Source of the DNA: Nitrospira sp.
GTDB lineage: Bacteria; Nitrospirota; Nitrospiria; Nitrospirales; Nitrospiraceae
Assembly: GCA_009594865.1 (NCBI GenBank)
Contig: VOPT01000001.1
Location: forward strand, 62,001 to 126,000
Direction of reading: 5' to 3'
DNA: 64,000 bases
The position numbers and the translations under genes are program-made. Positions 51,975 through 61,976 of this stretch are shown here, one piece after another. Each line of letters starts with the position of its first letter. Positions within the stretch are counted from its first letter, which is position 1. Below the pieces are notes generated by a model. It ran no database searches. It had not been told where the DNA came from and saw only the letters and a list, made by a program, of their open reading frames with translations.

Positions 51975-53486
51975 ATGATGTTCGTTCTGCGCCACAATCA
52001 CCTGATCTGAGTCATCCCGCTGGTTTCGGCGCTGCTCTTACTGTCTCCAGGCATGGGGCTGTCTCAGAATCAGACACCTCCATCTCCAGAAAGCAGTCAC
52101 GAGCGCGACCTGGTCAGGCCGGTCAATTACGCCGATCGGACAGAAAGTCCGGCCAACAGTTCAGGCCGGTCCTCGAGGCTCAATTGGGAGACGAGAGAGG
52201 GCCGCAGTTATCTGATTCCAGCCGCGGAAATTCTCGCGTATCTCCTTCTCTTGAACCAATTCGATCGGCACTTCACCGAACCGATGTCGGATTACCGGAC
52301 CACCGGCACCACCATTCGTCAACACCTCACCGATTCAAAATGGGTGCTCGACAACGACCAGTTTTCCGTTAACCAGTTCCTCCATCCGTACAGCGGCAGC
52401 ATTTACTATGGGCTGGCACGCTCATCGGGGCTCAACTTTTGGGAGTCGTCGCTGTATAGCGTCGCTGGCAGTTTCCTCTGGGAAATCGGCGGCGAAAAAA
52501 CGAATCCGTCGATCAATGACATGATCGCGACTCCCATCGGGGGAACATTCCTGGGTGAGCCATTATTCAGGATGGCCAATCTGCTGCTGGAATCCGATGA
52601 TGGCCGTCCGGGATTCTGGCGCGAACTCGGCGCCGCCATCATCTCCCCACCCACCGGATTCAACCGGCTGGTGTTCGGGAACCGCTTCGACGCGGTCGAT
52701 CCCAGTAATCGGCCCGCCACGTTCATGCGACTGGCCGGCGGCGGCACGCTGACCTCGAGCAGCCATAACGTGGCATCGAACGTGAACGAGCATGGCGCGG
52801 TGGGAGAATTCACCCTCACGTACGGGCTACCCGGCAAGCCTGGCTACAGCTACGCACGCCCCTTCGACTATTTTGATTTTCATGTCTCTGCGGCGACCGC
52901 CAACACCTTGGAAACCATCACCTCACGTGAGCTGCTCGCGGGCAAGACCTACGCATCCGGCGATCAGACTCGCGGAATCTGGGGCTTGTTCGGGAGCTAC
53001 GACTACATCTCGCCGCAAGTCTTCCGGGTCTCCAGCACCGCCCTCTCGCTGGGAACCGTCTGGCAGTCCTGGTTAGCCGACGAGCTGGCACTGCAAGGGA
53101 CCTTCTTGGGTGGGGTAGGATACGGAGCGGCCGGGAGCATTCAGCGTACGGAGGAACGGGATTATCACTATGGAACGACGCCGCAGGCGCTGCTGGCGCT
53201 CCGCCTGATTTATGCGAATCGCGCCATGTGGGACATCACGGGGCGGGAATATTATGTCAGCGACTTTCTCTCTCCCGAACGGCACGAGCAGGAAAATATC
53301 GTCCGCGCAGAATCTTCATTGACACTTCGCCTGTTCGACCGGCACGGCGTAGCGCTGCGCTATTCGCTTTCACACCGGGATGCGCACTATCCGAGCGTAG
53401 AGTTTCGCAATCAGACGATCACGGCCGTCAGCCTGATGTATGTCATCCTCGGGGATTCCGGCTTCGGCGCCGTGGAATGGCGATGA
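51975..53486 (+). CDS. DUF3943 family envelope protein, signal peptide interrupted by TGA
   Basis: The mature part matches DUF3943: RSYLIPAAEILAYLLLLNQF, NQFLHPYSGSIYYGLARSSG, SFLWEIGGEKTNPSINDMIA and ISPPTGFNRLVFG, then a C-terminal beta-barrel-like half. Read from the ATG at 51975 the N-terminus is MMFVLRHNHLI, TGA (52008-52010), then VIPLVSALLLLSPGMGLSQ, a split signal peptide where Trp would fit the TGA. The first intact ATG, at 52053, lies inside the signal and would leave no export signal. So the gene is either broken, misread by one base, or initiated at a rare codon. The function of the family is unknown; it is thought to be membrane-linked. Confidence 0.72.
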
Positions 53487-53522
53487 ACCACCGAGAACGC
53501 CGTAGCCTTTGTCAATCGCCTG

Positions 53523-54584
53523 CTACGAGATGCCGTGCTGCTGGCGGCCAATGGGGCCATCGTAGCGATTCGTGGATTTGAACAGCTCGTACCGCCCGTC
53601 TAGCGCGAACATCGCCACTCTGGCACACAAGCCTTCCATTTCGGCGACGGTCATGGGTGTAAACCGCCGTGCGATGTCGAGATTCTGTTTCAGGACCTGT
53701 GGCGAGTCGATGCCGCTCACGAGCGAGGCGATCGGCAGACTCAACACATACCGGATTGCCTCTTCAGGCTGGACAATACCTTGTTTGATCGGCTCGGCAT
53801 TGCCGGTCAGGCTCTTCATGCCCAAGGGCGCAATGCCCCGCTGGTTCAGCACCGGTAGCACCTCCCGCTCAAAACTCCGATAGGTCCCGTCGAACACGTT
53901 CAACGGCATCTGGCATGCATCGAACGGAAAGTCGTGCGACAGCATCTTGAGATGGATACTCGGGTGTTTGTGCCCCGTGAATCCAATGAACCGCACCTTT
54001 CCCTGCCGCTTCGCCTCCAGCAAAGCCTCCGTCGCGCCGTTCGGAGCGAAATGCCGATCGGGATCGTCTTCGTAGACCACTTCATGGATCTGCCAGAGAT
54101 CGAGATAATCGGTCTTTAACCGGCGGAGCGACTCGTCTAGTTGCTGAAGCGCCACTTTCTTGTCACGCCCGTGCGAACAGACTTTCGTCATGAGCACCAC
54201 CTGCTGCCGTTTTCCCTGCAGCGCCTTGCCCATCAGCTCTTCGGACCGTCCGCCGTTGTACTCCCAGGCATTGTCGAAAAAATTCACGCCCGCATCGATG
54301 GCCGCGTGTAACAACCGAATGGCTTCTCCATCATCCTGAATGCGGCCCCAATGTGCACCGCCGAAACAGAGAGCCGATACCTGCACGCCGGTTTTCCCTA
54401 ACGCCCGCCGTGGAATTTCTCCGGGTGAGATGCCGGTCGCGGGAGAGTCTGCGGCGAGAGCTTCGGCCAAACGACCGGGCCCACCCAACGCCATGAGCGA
54501 GCCAGCCACGCCCAGTCCTTTCAAGAGCTGCCGGCGGCCGAGCATCAGGGACCAGATTCTGTTCACGGGCGTCCTGGGCGTCAT
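53523..54584 (-). CDS. Aldo/keto reductase with a Tat-like signal
   Basis: 353 residues. The N-terminus LGRRQLLKGLGVAGSLMALG is a twin-arginine-like signal. The AKR barrel follows: FFDNAWEYNGGRSEELMGKA (Asp and Tyr of the catalytic tetrad), VVLMTKVCSHGRDK (Lys) and LDLWQIHEVV (His). Ends with a short tail. It reduces carbonyls with NAD(P)H; a Tat-exported cofactor-loaded enzyme is typical of this subgroup. It is transcribed toward the DUF3943 gene (convergent, 36 bases). Confidence 0.9.
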   Translation of the reverse strand: MTPRTPVNRIWSLMLGRRQLLKGLGVAGSLMALGGPGRLAEALAADSPATGISPGEIPRRALGKTGVQVSALCFGGAHWGRIQDDGEAIRLLHAAIDAGVNFFDNAWEYNGGRSEELMGKALQGKRQQVVLMTKVCSHGRDKKVALQQLDESLRRLKTDYLDLWQIHEVVYEDDPDRHFAPNGATEALLEAKRQGKVRFIGFTGHKHPSIHLKMLSHDFPFDACQMPLNVFDGTYRSFEREVLPVLNQRGIAPLGMKSLTGNAEPIKQGIVQPEEAIRYVLSLPIASLVSGIDSPQVLKQNLDIARRFTPMTVAEMEGLCARVAMFALDGRYELFKSTNRYDGPIGRQQHGIS

Positions 54585-54639
54585 GGATCACCTGCCTGTC
54601 TAGAGGTGGATGAGGGGCACACCACGTGTCGACTTTTCG

Positions 54640-55326
54640 TCATGTGCCAGACTTCGCGGCGGCCAGAAGCGCGTTTCGATCCAGCGTGAGCAGTTCGCCG
54701 ATGCGATCGATGCTGAGGTCGGCCGCAGGAAAGGTCCGCAGCACCTCCGGATCGGTCGCATAATGGCCCTGGCGCGGAAACACCGTCGTCACCCGTTCGC
54801 CCCAATAGGCCTTCACGGCCGTGAGAATCCGCAATTTGTCATCGACCAGTACATAGTGATCAGCCGGATAACGCTGCTCGACGTCGTCCAGCTCCAGCTC
54901 TTTGTGAATGTAGATAAGGACATGGCCCTGGACCGCTTCAAAGAGACCCGACCGGTCGATCTTCCTCGGCTGGAAGACAATGTCACCATCGGAGAGGATC
55001 ACGGTCTCCGCCCATTGCGCGGTATGGCGAATCACCTCGTGCACGTGCGGAAACATTCGCTCGGCAAAGGGATAGTTCAGCAGGAACCGGGACAGTGTAA
55101 ACAGATGGGGATCGCGGGGATACTCCTGCCGATAGCGTTGAAGCGCCCCGAGGTAATCCACATAGCCCAGCTTTGCCCGCAGCTCTTCGAAAATCACCCA
55201 GTACTGCTGCTCTCCCTTGGTGCCGATTTCTTCATCCAGATGTTGCGTGAGGTCGACCGCGATGCGGTCGTTGTCCAACAGTGTATTGTCGACATCGAAC
55301 AACATGACCACTCTAGGCTCTGCCAT
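54640..55326 (-). CDS. HAD family hydrolase
   Basis: 228 residues. Motif I LFDVDNTLLDNDR (nucleophile Asp), motif II VILSDGD, a Lys region (KIDRSGLF) and motif IV HYVLVDDKLRIL (acidic pair) are present, so the phosphatase core is intact. The substrate is not known. The gene begins four bases after the phosphoketolase stop, in the operon with acetate kinase, which suggests a role in sugar-phosphate or acetyl-phosphate side-product removal. Confidence 0.87.
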   Translation of the reverse strand: MAEPRVVMLFDVDNTLLDNDRIAVDLTQHLDEEIGTKGEQQYWVIFEELRAKLGYVDYLGALQRYRQEYPRDPHLFTLSRFLLNYPFAERMFPHVHEVIRHTAQWAETVILSDGDIVFQPRKIDRSGLFEAVQGHVLIYIHKELELDDVEQRYPADHYVLVDDKLRILTAVKAYWGERVTTVFPRQGHYATDPEVLRTFPAADLSIDRIGELLTLDRNALLAAAKSGT

Positions 55327-55329
55327 TGG

Positions 55330-57705
55330 CTACCGCTTTCCGCTCCACTTCCAGTTCCTGATCTCCGGCATGTCGATGCCATGGAGCTCGATGTACTGTT
55401 TGTGTTGCATGCGTTTATCCCGCATCTCCTGCTTGAGATAGGCTGCGCGCGCCCCGAGTTGCGGCACACGGTCCACGACGTCGGCCACGAGATGGAACCG
55501 GTCCAGGTCATTCAACACGACCATGTCAAAAGGCGTCGTCGTCGTGCCTTCTTCTTTGTAGCCTCGCACATGCAAATTGTCATGATTCGTCCGCCGGTAG
55601 GTGAGCCGGTGGATCAACCAGGGATACCCATGGAAAGCGAAAATGATCGGCTTATCGGTGGTGAAGAGCGCATCGAATTCCTTGTCGGACATCCCGTGCG
55701 GATGTTCACTCGCCGGCTGCAGCTTCATGAGATCGACCACGTTCACCACGCGCACCTTCAAATTGGGCTGGGCCACGCGCAGAATTTCCACCGCCGCCAG
55801 CGTCTCCATGGTCGGCACGTCGCCGCAACAGGCCATCACGACATCGGGATCGCTCCCGCGGTCGTTGCTGGCCCATTCCCAAATGCCGATGCCGGCCGTG
55901 CAATGGAGGATGGCGGATTCCATGTCCAGCCATTGCGGCGCCGGCTGTTTCCCCGCGACGACCACATTCACATAGCCGCGGCTACGCAGGCAGTGATCGG
56001 TCACCGACAGCAATGTGTTGGCATCGGGCGGCAGATAGACGCGGATCACTTCCGCCTTCTTATTCACGACATGGTCGATGAATCCCGGATCTTGATGACT
56101 GAACCCGTTGTGATCCTGCCGCCACACATGAGAGGTCAGCAGATAGTTGAGGGAGGCGATCGGCCGCCGCCAGGGAATCTCGCGCGAAGTCTTCAACCAC
56201 TTGGCATGCTGGTTGAACATGGAATCGACGATGTGAATAAACGCCTCGTAGCAATTCATGAATCCGTGGCGTCCGGTCAGAAGGTACCCTTCGAGCCAAC
56301 CCTGACAGAGGTGTTCACTGAGGATCTCCATGACACGTCCATCATGGGCCACATGTTCGTCGGTCGGGAGAATTTCCTCCGTCGAACAACGGTCGGTCAC
56401 TTCGAACACGGCCCCCCAACGATTGGACGCCGTTTCGTCGGGCCCGAAGATCCGGAAGTTGTGCGCATTCAGTTTCAACACATCGCGAAGAAACAGTCCC
56501 TGCACCCTCGTGGCCTCGGCCTCATCCGCGCCCGGCTTGACCACCGGCACGGCATACTGCCGGAAATCCGGCATGTGCAGATCGCGCAGGAGACTGCCGC
56601 CGTTCGCGCAAGCAATGGCGCCCATGCGTCGCTCACCGGTCGGCGCGAGCGAGGCCAGCTCGGACACCAGCTTCCCCGTTTCGTCAAAGAGTTCTTCCGG
56701 CTTGTAACTCTTTAACCAAGCCTCCAAGAGCTCGACATGCCCGGGCTTGTCCATCTCGCCCATCGGCACCTGGTGGGAACGGAATGTCCCTTCCGTCAGC
56801 TTGCCGTCCACCTCCTTCGGGCCGGTCCATCCCTTCGGGGTGCGTAACACAATCATGGGCCAGCGCGGCCTGCCGGTGAACCCCTTGGATCGAGCCTCCT
56901 GTTGGATGCGCCGGATCGTCGCCACGATGTCGTCCAGTGTGGACGCCATCAACTGATGCATCTCTTCTGGATCGTCCCCTTCCACGAAAAACGGCTGGTG
57001 GCCATATCCGATCAACAGGGATTCGAGTTCATCCGGCGGCATGCGCGCCAGTACGGTCGGGCCCGCAATCTTGTAGCCATTCAGATGGAGGATCGGCAGC
57101 ACGGCTCCGTCCCGCACGGGGTTCAAAAATTTATTGCCATGCCAACTGCCCGCGAGCGGGCCGGTTTCAGCTTCTCCGTCGCCGATCACGCAGGCCACGA
57201 GCAGCTCGGGATGGTCGAACGCCGCGCCATAGGCATGAGCCAGGGAATATCCCAGCTCACCCCCTTCATGAATAGAGCCGGGGGTTTCCGGCGCGACATG
57301 GCTCGGAATGCCGCTGGGAAAAGAAAACTGTTTGAACAAACGCTGCAACCCCTCCTCGTCCTGCGAGATGTTCGGATAGACTTCGCTGTAGGTCCCTTCG
57401 AGGTACACGTTCGCCACCAACCCGGGGCCGCCATGGCCGGGCCCCGCGATATAAAGCACCGGAAGATCCTGTGCCTTGATGATGCGGTTGAGATGGGCAT
57501 AGATAAAATTCAGCCCCGGCGTCGTTCCCCAATGACCGAGCAGGCGCGGCTTGATATGTTCGCGTTTCAACGGCTGCTTGAGCAGCGGGTTGTCATACAA
57601 ATAGATCTGCCCGACGGAGAGGTAATTGGCCGCTCGCCAATAGGCATGGATTCGTTGAAGCATGTCCTGACTGAGTGGGTGATTCGCATGGGTCGTCTGG
57701 TTCAT
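55330..57705 (-). CDS. xfp: Phosphoketolase (xylulose 5-/fructose 6-phosphate)
   Basis: 791 residues, full length. Thiamine diphosphate-binding text [20 protein letters not shown], the start [38 protein letters not shown] and the C-terminal [19 protein letters not shown] identify the family. It cleaves xylulose 5-phosphate or fructose 6-phosphate with phosphate to acetyl phosphate plus a sugar phosphate. Acetate kinase is encoded directly upstream in the same direction, completing acetyl phosphate to acetate plus ATP. It shares a transcript with the HAD gene. GAGGG lies before the ATG. Confidence 0.97.
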   Translation of the reverse strand: MNQTTHANHPLSQDMLQRIHAYWRAANYLSVGQIYLYDNPLLKQPLKREHIKPRLLGHWGTTPGLNFIYAHLNRIIKAQDLPVLYIAGPGHGGPGLVANVYLEGTYSEVYPNISQDEEGLQRLFKQFSFPSGIPSHVAPETPGSIHEGGELGYSLAHAYGAAFDHPELLVACVIGDGEAETGPLAGSWHGNKFLNPVRDGAVLPILHLNGYKIAGPTVLARMPPDELESLLIGYGHQPFFVEGDDPEEMHQLMASTLDDIVATIRRIQQEARSKGFTGRPRWPMIVLRTPKGWTGPKEVDGKLTEGTFRSHQVPMGEMDKPGHVELLEAWLKSYKPEELFDETGKLVSELASLAPTGERRMGAIACANGGSLLRDLHMPDFRQYAVPVVKPGADEAEATRVQGLFLRDVLKLNAHNFRIFGPDETASNRWGAVFEVTDRCSTEEILPTDEHVAHDGRVMEILSEHLCQGWLEGYLLTGRHGFMNCYEAFIHIVDSMFNQHAKWLKTSREIPWRRPIASLNYLLTSHVWRQDHNGFSHQDPGFIDHVVNKKAEVIRVYLPPDANTLLSVTDHCLRSRGYVNVVVAGKQPAPQWLDMESAILHCTAGIGIWEWASNDRGSDPDVVMACCGDVPTMETLAAVEILRVAQPNLKVRVVNVVDLMKLQPASEHPHGMSDKEFDALFTTDKPIIFAFHGYPWLIHRLTYRRTNHDNLHVRGYKEEGTTTTPFDMVVLNDLDRFHLVADVVDRVPQLGARAAYLKQEMRDKRMQHKQYIELHGIDMPEIRNWKWSGKR

Positions 57706-57756
57706 GGAGTCCCTCTTTCAGAAGTGAGCTGACGTCTCAGTTCGTTTCTTTCCGCC

Positions 57757-58962
57757 TCAGACCGGCAAAGCCAGCAACCGGCAGACCGATTCCGCGATGT
57801 AGCGTTCTTCATCCGTATGGATCACGCGCACGGTGACCCGGCTGCCCGGCTCCGAAATGACGGCTGCATGGGATTCGTTGCGGGCCTGGTTCAACTGAAC
57901 ACCGAGAAAGGCCAGGCCGTCGCACATCCGTGCTCGCACGACAGCTGAATGCTCGCCGATGCCGCCGCTGAAGACGAGCTGGTCCAATCCACCGAGCGCC
58001 GCCGCATAGGCGCCGATCCACTTTTTTCCCTGATAACAAAATACCGCGACGGCCTCAGCGGCGCGCGTATCGTGGGGTTCTTGCGCCAGCAAATCCCGTA
58101 GGTCGGGACTGAGTTCAGACAATCCTAGCAGCCCCGACTGCGCATGGACCATATGATGAAACTGTTCCGCCGTCATCCCCTCGGTTTGAGAGAGGTAGGA
58201 CACCAAGCCAGGGTCCAGGTCACCGGACCTCGTGCTCATGGGTAGACCCGAGGCCGGCGTGAATCCCATGGTCGTATCGATACTCACGCCGTCGCGCACA
58301 GCGGCGAGGCTGGCCCCGTTTCCCAAATGAGCCAGAACCACCTTACCGCGCGCGGCCTCACGACCGGCCACCCGCTCCAATTCCTCCATGAGATAGGCAT
58401 AGGACAGCCCATGAAAGCCGTATCGCCGGACACCCTGTTTTTCATACCGGCGGGGAATCGCCAGCAGCCGAGCGACCGGCGGCAGATGCTGATGGAATCC
58501 GGTATCGAAGCAGGCCACTTGCGGAACAGTCGGATACTGCACGCCCAGGGCTTCGATGAGAGCGAGCTCCGCCGGAAGATGCTCGGGATCGTAGGGGCTG
58601 AGCCGACGCAATTCGTCCATGACCGCCGGTGAGATCACTTCCGGATTCGTATAGCGGCTTCCTCCATGCACGACCCGATGGCCGATGGCCTGGAGAGACG
58701 ATCCTCGGCCACTTTGCCCGAGTTGGTCAATAAGCAACTGCACGGCAGCCGCGTGGTTCGGGATCTTGGCGATAGACCGTTGGGCCTGACCCGTTGCGCC
58801 GTCGGTGACGGTCACGATGCCCTCAGGAAGCCCGATGCGCTCGATCCGACCCGATACCGCACGGACGGGCGCCGCGCCCAGATGAAACAACGCCCATTTC
58901 ACGCTGGATGATCCGGCGTTCACGGTCAGCAGCGCTGGCACTTCGGGTTTGGATTGCGACAT
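57757..58962 (-). CDS. ackA: Acetate kinase
   Basis: 401 residues. LLTVNAGSSSVKWALFHLG (phosphate motif), VACFDTGFHQHLPPVARLLA, VVLAHLGNGASLAAVRDG and FSGGIGEHSAVVRARM are the conserved acetate kinase blocks with the catalytic Asp and Arg. It makes ATP from acetyl phosphate and ADP, or the reverse for acetate uptake. First gene of the acetate kinase-phosphoketolase-HAD operon; GAGAGG lies before the ATG. It is divergent from the small exported protein gene at 59099. Confidence 0.97.
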   Translation of the reverse strand: MSQSKPEVPALLTVNAGSSSVKWALFHLGAAPVRAVSGRIERIGLPEGIVTVTDGATGQAQRSIAKIPNHAAAVQLLIDQLGQSGRGSSLQAIGHRVVHGGSRYTNPEVISPAVMDELRRLSPYDPEHLPAELALIEALGVQYPTVPQVACFDTGFHQHLPPVARLLAIPRRYEKQGVRRYGFHGLSYAYLMEELERVAGREAARGKVVLAHLGNGASLAAVRDGVSIDTTMGFTPASGLPMSTRSGDLDPGLVSYLSQTEGMTAEQFHHMVHAQSGLLGLSELSPDLRDLLAQEPHDTRAAEAVAVFCYQGKKWIGAYAAALGGLDQLVFSGGIGEHSAVVRARMCDGLAFLGVQLNQARNESHAAVISEPGSRVTVRVIHTDEERYIAESVCRLLALPV

Positions 58963-59098
58963 GTCCTCTCACCATAGATCGACCATACGATCAGCGCAAC
59001 CGGAAAATCCCGGAGCCTTTCTTATAGGTCTTCTGCGCGCAATCACTATAGGGGAAATGCTAGTTCCAGATAGACTGTGGATGCGCTATTGTAGCGGG

Positions 59099-59392
59099 AT
59101 GCGTTTGCTGCTGCTCTTTCTCGTTGTCCTGGTCATCCCAAGTACGATGCCGACGAACATTGCTGCAGCCACATCTGCGGAGGCCGCGCTACCGGGCGGC
59201 ACGATTGTCGCGATTGACCAGGAACGGCTCACCCTCACCATTCTCTTTCCCACAGGAGAATCTCGTGCACTTCCCGTTCGCGAGGCTCGCCTGCTGCATG
59301 GCCTCGCCGTCGGGGACCATGTGATCTTCGAGCTCAATGACGAGCACACCTTGATCAAGATCGCCAAACTGCCGACCGATCCAGCCAACTGA
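59099..59392 (+). CDS. Small exported protein of unknown function
   Basis: 97 residues. Signal peptide MRLLLLFLVVLVIPSTMPTN-like (cleavage near IAA) leads to a beta-rich domain: LPGGTIVAIDQERLTLTILF, then LLHGLAVGDHVIFELNDEHT. The pattern resembles an OB or SH3-like fold and is seen in many small exported proteins. The start is at the signal peptide; a longer frame upstream lies in the acetate kinase promoter region. No function can be assigned. Confidence 0.68.
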   Translation: MRLLLLFLVVLVIPSTMPTNIAAATSAEAALPGGTIVAIDQERLTLTILFPTGESRALPVREARLLHGLAVGDHVIFELNDEHTLIKIAKLPTDPAN

Positions 59393-59585
59393 TTGTCACC
59401 TTCTATCAAGCTGAAATCAGACATTCAGACGGATTGGGTGCCTTAGCATGCCTCTATTTTGATTGTTCAAGTAGCTTGTTGACCTTGACGGTCAGCTCTG
59501 CGTATTCTCCTGCAGTGCAGCCGGACACACGCATCCGGCACGTCGCCCGACCAACCTGATCACGACCAGACCTGAAGGATCTCCG

Positions 59586-60371
59586 ATGAATCGTTGCCCT
59601 TTTTCCGTTGGCGCTTCCGTACTCATCCTATTGATTACCTCCGTATCGGTTTCGGTACCTTTGGCGGCGTCGGAACTCGATCAGACTGACAGAGAACCTA
59701 TGGAGCAGGTGATCGAACGATACATTCGCACCCATCCGGAAGTGATCGAGCAATCGCTGCAGGCGCTGGAAGCGAAACGTGAGGCTGAGGAGAAGGCGAG
59801 GCAGAAGGTGGCGCTGGGAGCCCACCAAGCCGAATTGCTCAATGACCCAACATCACCCGTAAGCGGCAATCCCTCCGGAGACATCACGCTGGTAGAGTTT
59901 TTCGATTATCGCTGCGGCTACTGTAAACGCGCCGCCGGCGCCGTCACGCAATTGCAGCAGGAAAACCCGCGGGTGCGCGTTGTCTACAAAGACTTTCCCA
60001 TTCTCGGCGAAGCCTCTGAACTCGCCGCCAAGGCCGCGCTGGCCTCCAAGGCACAAGGCAAGCACCAAGTGTTCCATGAAGCGATGCTGGCCTTCAAAGG
60101 CGATATCACGAAAGAGTCACTCTTGAACCTGGCCGGAGAAGTCGGCCTCGACCCCGCCAAGCTTGAAGCCGACATGCGCAATCCCGAATGGCAAAAGGTC
60201 ATCGACACCAATCGTGCCCTGGCGCGCACTCTCGGCATCAGCGGCACGCCCGGATTCATCGTCGGCACGGAATTGGTTCCAGGCGCATTGGACTTGAACG
60301 GGCTGAAAGAATTGATCTCTCGCGGCGGCGAAGCCGTAAAGCTTCGTCCCATTGATGTACCTCATCGGTAA
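59586..60371 (+). CDS. DsbA/Com1-like thiol:disulfide oxidoreductase
   Basis: 261 residues. A signal peptide (about 1-28, cleavage near LAA-SEL) is followed by a charged N-terminal helix region (YIRTHPEVIEQSLQALEAKR) typical of Com1-like DsbA proteins, then a thioredoxin fold with the active site DYRCGYCKRAAG (Cys-Gly-Tyr-Cys) and cis-Pro in GISGTPGFIVGTEL. It forms or exchanges disulfides in periplasmic proteins. It is a single gene; the multicopper oxidase and S1/P1 nuclease lie nearby. Confidence 0.93.
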   Translation: MNRCPFSVGASVLILLITSVSVSVPLAASELDQTDREPMEQVIERYIRTHPEVIEQSLQALEAKREAEEKARQKVALGAHQAELLNDPTSPVSGNPSGDITLVEFFDYRCGYCKRAAGAVTQLQQENPRVRVVYKDFPILGEASELAAKAALASKAQGKHQVFHEAMLAFKGDITKESLLNLAGEVGLDPAKLEADMRNPEWQKVIDTNRALARTLGISGTPGFIVGTELVPGALDLNGLKELISRGGEAVKLRPIDVPHR

Positions 60372-60721
60372 CACACTAACCGTACGCGCAATTCACATCC
60401 CATTGCTTCGGTAAAGGCACAGTTGTCGACTCGGCCTCCGCCATACCTTGCTTGACCGGCTTACCTGGCATCACCTTCATTTCAACAATCCAACGTCAAT
60501 GTCACCTGAGTCATTGAACGCTTGGTGGCTGGGACGGCCACCTCGCTGACGATGGAGGTCACACCCTAAAACCTGCTTCCTCCATAGTTTCCAAAGACGA
60601 TGGATTGGACCTCTTCCTCAGACAGGAGGAGTCGTCCTGTTGGCGGTATATCAAGCACTCTGCTCGTGGAGGATTTGAAGGAGACGCATTGCGTGGTCAG
60701 AACGATATGAGACCGGCTAGC
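60372..60721. other. Intergenic region between convergent genes
   Basis: 350 bases between the DsbA-like gene and the nuclease gene, both ending here. A short hairpin GGTGGC-N7-GCCACC lies near 60525 but lacks a T-run. Short frames show no family text or ribosome binding site. I see no RNA gene. Confidence 0.45.
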
Positions 60722-61702
60722 TCAATGCGAAGCTGCCGCCGGAAACTGCAGGGCATTCAAGATCGCGGCAAGACGGTAGCCGGCCTTGGCTAACTGCTGC
60801 TTCACGAGTTTGGCCTCATCTTGTTCATAGCCAGGCGGCAAGGTGATCGTAATCTTTCGCAGGCCATTCTGGTCTCCGTCGAATTGCCCTGCACCGAAAA
60901 TGAGACGCTCATACGCGGACTTGCCTAGCCTGATGCTCTCAACCGCCCACTGCTCGACCCATTCGTGATACGAACCGCTACCATCCCAGGCCGGTTGATG
61001 ACCTTCAGCCACTAGTCCCTGAGCGACTTCCAGATACGAGCGGCCTTTAGCGACCTCGTTCACCAGACGGTCATCCCACAAGGCGTGCAGTTGCTCTTCA
61101 GCTGCACTAAATAGCAACGTACCACCATGATCCCCGGCCTTCCTCGCCGCTTCCTGCGGGTCGGTAATCAAGTGCGCCTGACGTTGCGCATCGAACCGAT
61201 AATAACCACTGCCGAGGTGGAGCGGTTGGTGAAGGTCTCCGAGCAAGTGAACCAGCCAACGCAAAGCCTGCACCCTGGTCATCTCGTGATCAGCAACGGT
61301 GGTTGATTCAATGACCAGGATGCAGCGCTGAATCGTCCGCACAATGTCATTGTGGCGGCTTCCGACCGCCCCTTCCCTATACGCGTCGGTATCCAGCGGC
61401 AGATCGACATAATGCCATTCCCGATTGTCGGGAAAGGCTTCGTTGAAGCGCTGAGCTCCCGCGTCATGAGCCAGTGGCCCGACATTCTTCTTTGCGCGTT
61501 TCACCTCGTCCGGCCAGGTTGCAACCGTCGCCAAGGTTTCACCCGAACGGAGAAGAGTCCCAACTGCCGCCCTCGTTTCAGATGTGAGCTGGGCATCGAC
61601 AATGGCTCCGACCGTTCGATGCCCCAGATCTCCAAAGGCCGAGGCCTGAGCGGTAAAGGACCACCCCGCGACCGTCAAGAGAAGGATGAGAAGTACTGGC
61701 AT
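60722..61702 (-). CDS. Exported S1/P1-type nuclease
   Basis: 326 residues with a signal peptide (LLILLLTVAGWSFTAQASA). The mature protein begins AFGDLGHRTVG, then WHYVDLP, RWLVHLLGDLHQPLHLGSG and DHGGTLLF, matching the zinc-binding His and Asp positions of the S1/P1 (phospholipase C-like) family. The N-terminal ligand residue is usually Trp; here it is Phe after the predicted cleavage, which may be tolerated because the backbone binds zinc. It should degrade single-stranded DNA or RNA in the periplasm. An earlier ATG at 61801 gives a long N-terminus not seen in the family. Confidence 0.88.
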   Translation of the reverse strand: MPVLLILLLTVAGWSFTAQASAFGDLGHRTVGAIVDAQLTSETRAAVGTLLRSGETLATVATWPDEVKRAKKNVGPLAHDAGAQRFNEAFPDNREWHYVDLPLDTDAYREGAVGSRHNDIVRTIQRCILVIESTTVADHEMTRVQALRWLVHLLGDLHQPLHLGSGYYRFDAQRQAHLITDPQEAARKAGDHGGTLLFSAAEEQLHALWDDRLVNEVAKGRSYLEVAQGLVAEGHQPAWDGSGSYHEWVEQWAVESIRLGKSAYERLIFGAGQFDGDQNGLRKITITLPPGYEQDEAKLVKQQLAKAGYRLAAILNALQFPAAASH

Positions 61703-61880
61703 ACCAAACCCTCGCTTCGAGCCGGGATGAAAGCCATGACACGAACAATGTGTGGCGCGATAGGGAGGATTGTAAAAGTTATTAGGCAGAAGCGCAAACA
61801 TCAGCAGGCGTTAGCTATCTCTCTGCGCTGCATGCCGACGCTCAAACAGGAGGCAGGACAGCAATTCATGCTCAATAAAA

Positions 61881-61906
61881 AGGGGGAAGCCTTGCGGCTT
61901 CCCCCT
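61881..61906 (-). terminator. Rho-independent terminator of the multicopper oxidase gene
   Basis: AGGGGGAAGCC (61881-61891) pairs perfectly with GGCTTCCCCCT (61896-61906) over a 4-base TTGC loop. On the minus strand it is followed by TTTTATTG. It lies about 70 bases after the stop codon. Confidence 0.88.
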
Positions 61907-61976
61907 CCGGTGATTAGGACCGGCACTGCATCCATACGGCGGCCCCTTCGATAGAAGAGGCCGCCGCCCCCTCACC

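Noticed and set aside
54610..56715. 701-codon open frame on the plus strand
   Set aside because: It lies antisense to the HAD and phosphoketolase genes, whose protein families are certain. The translation is His/Arg/Asp-rich with no family text. It is a high-GC shadow frame.
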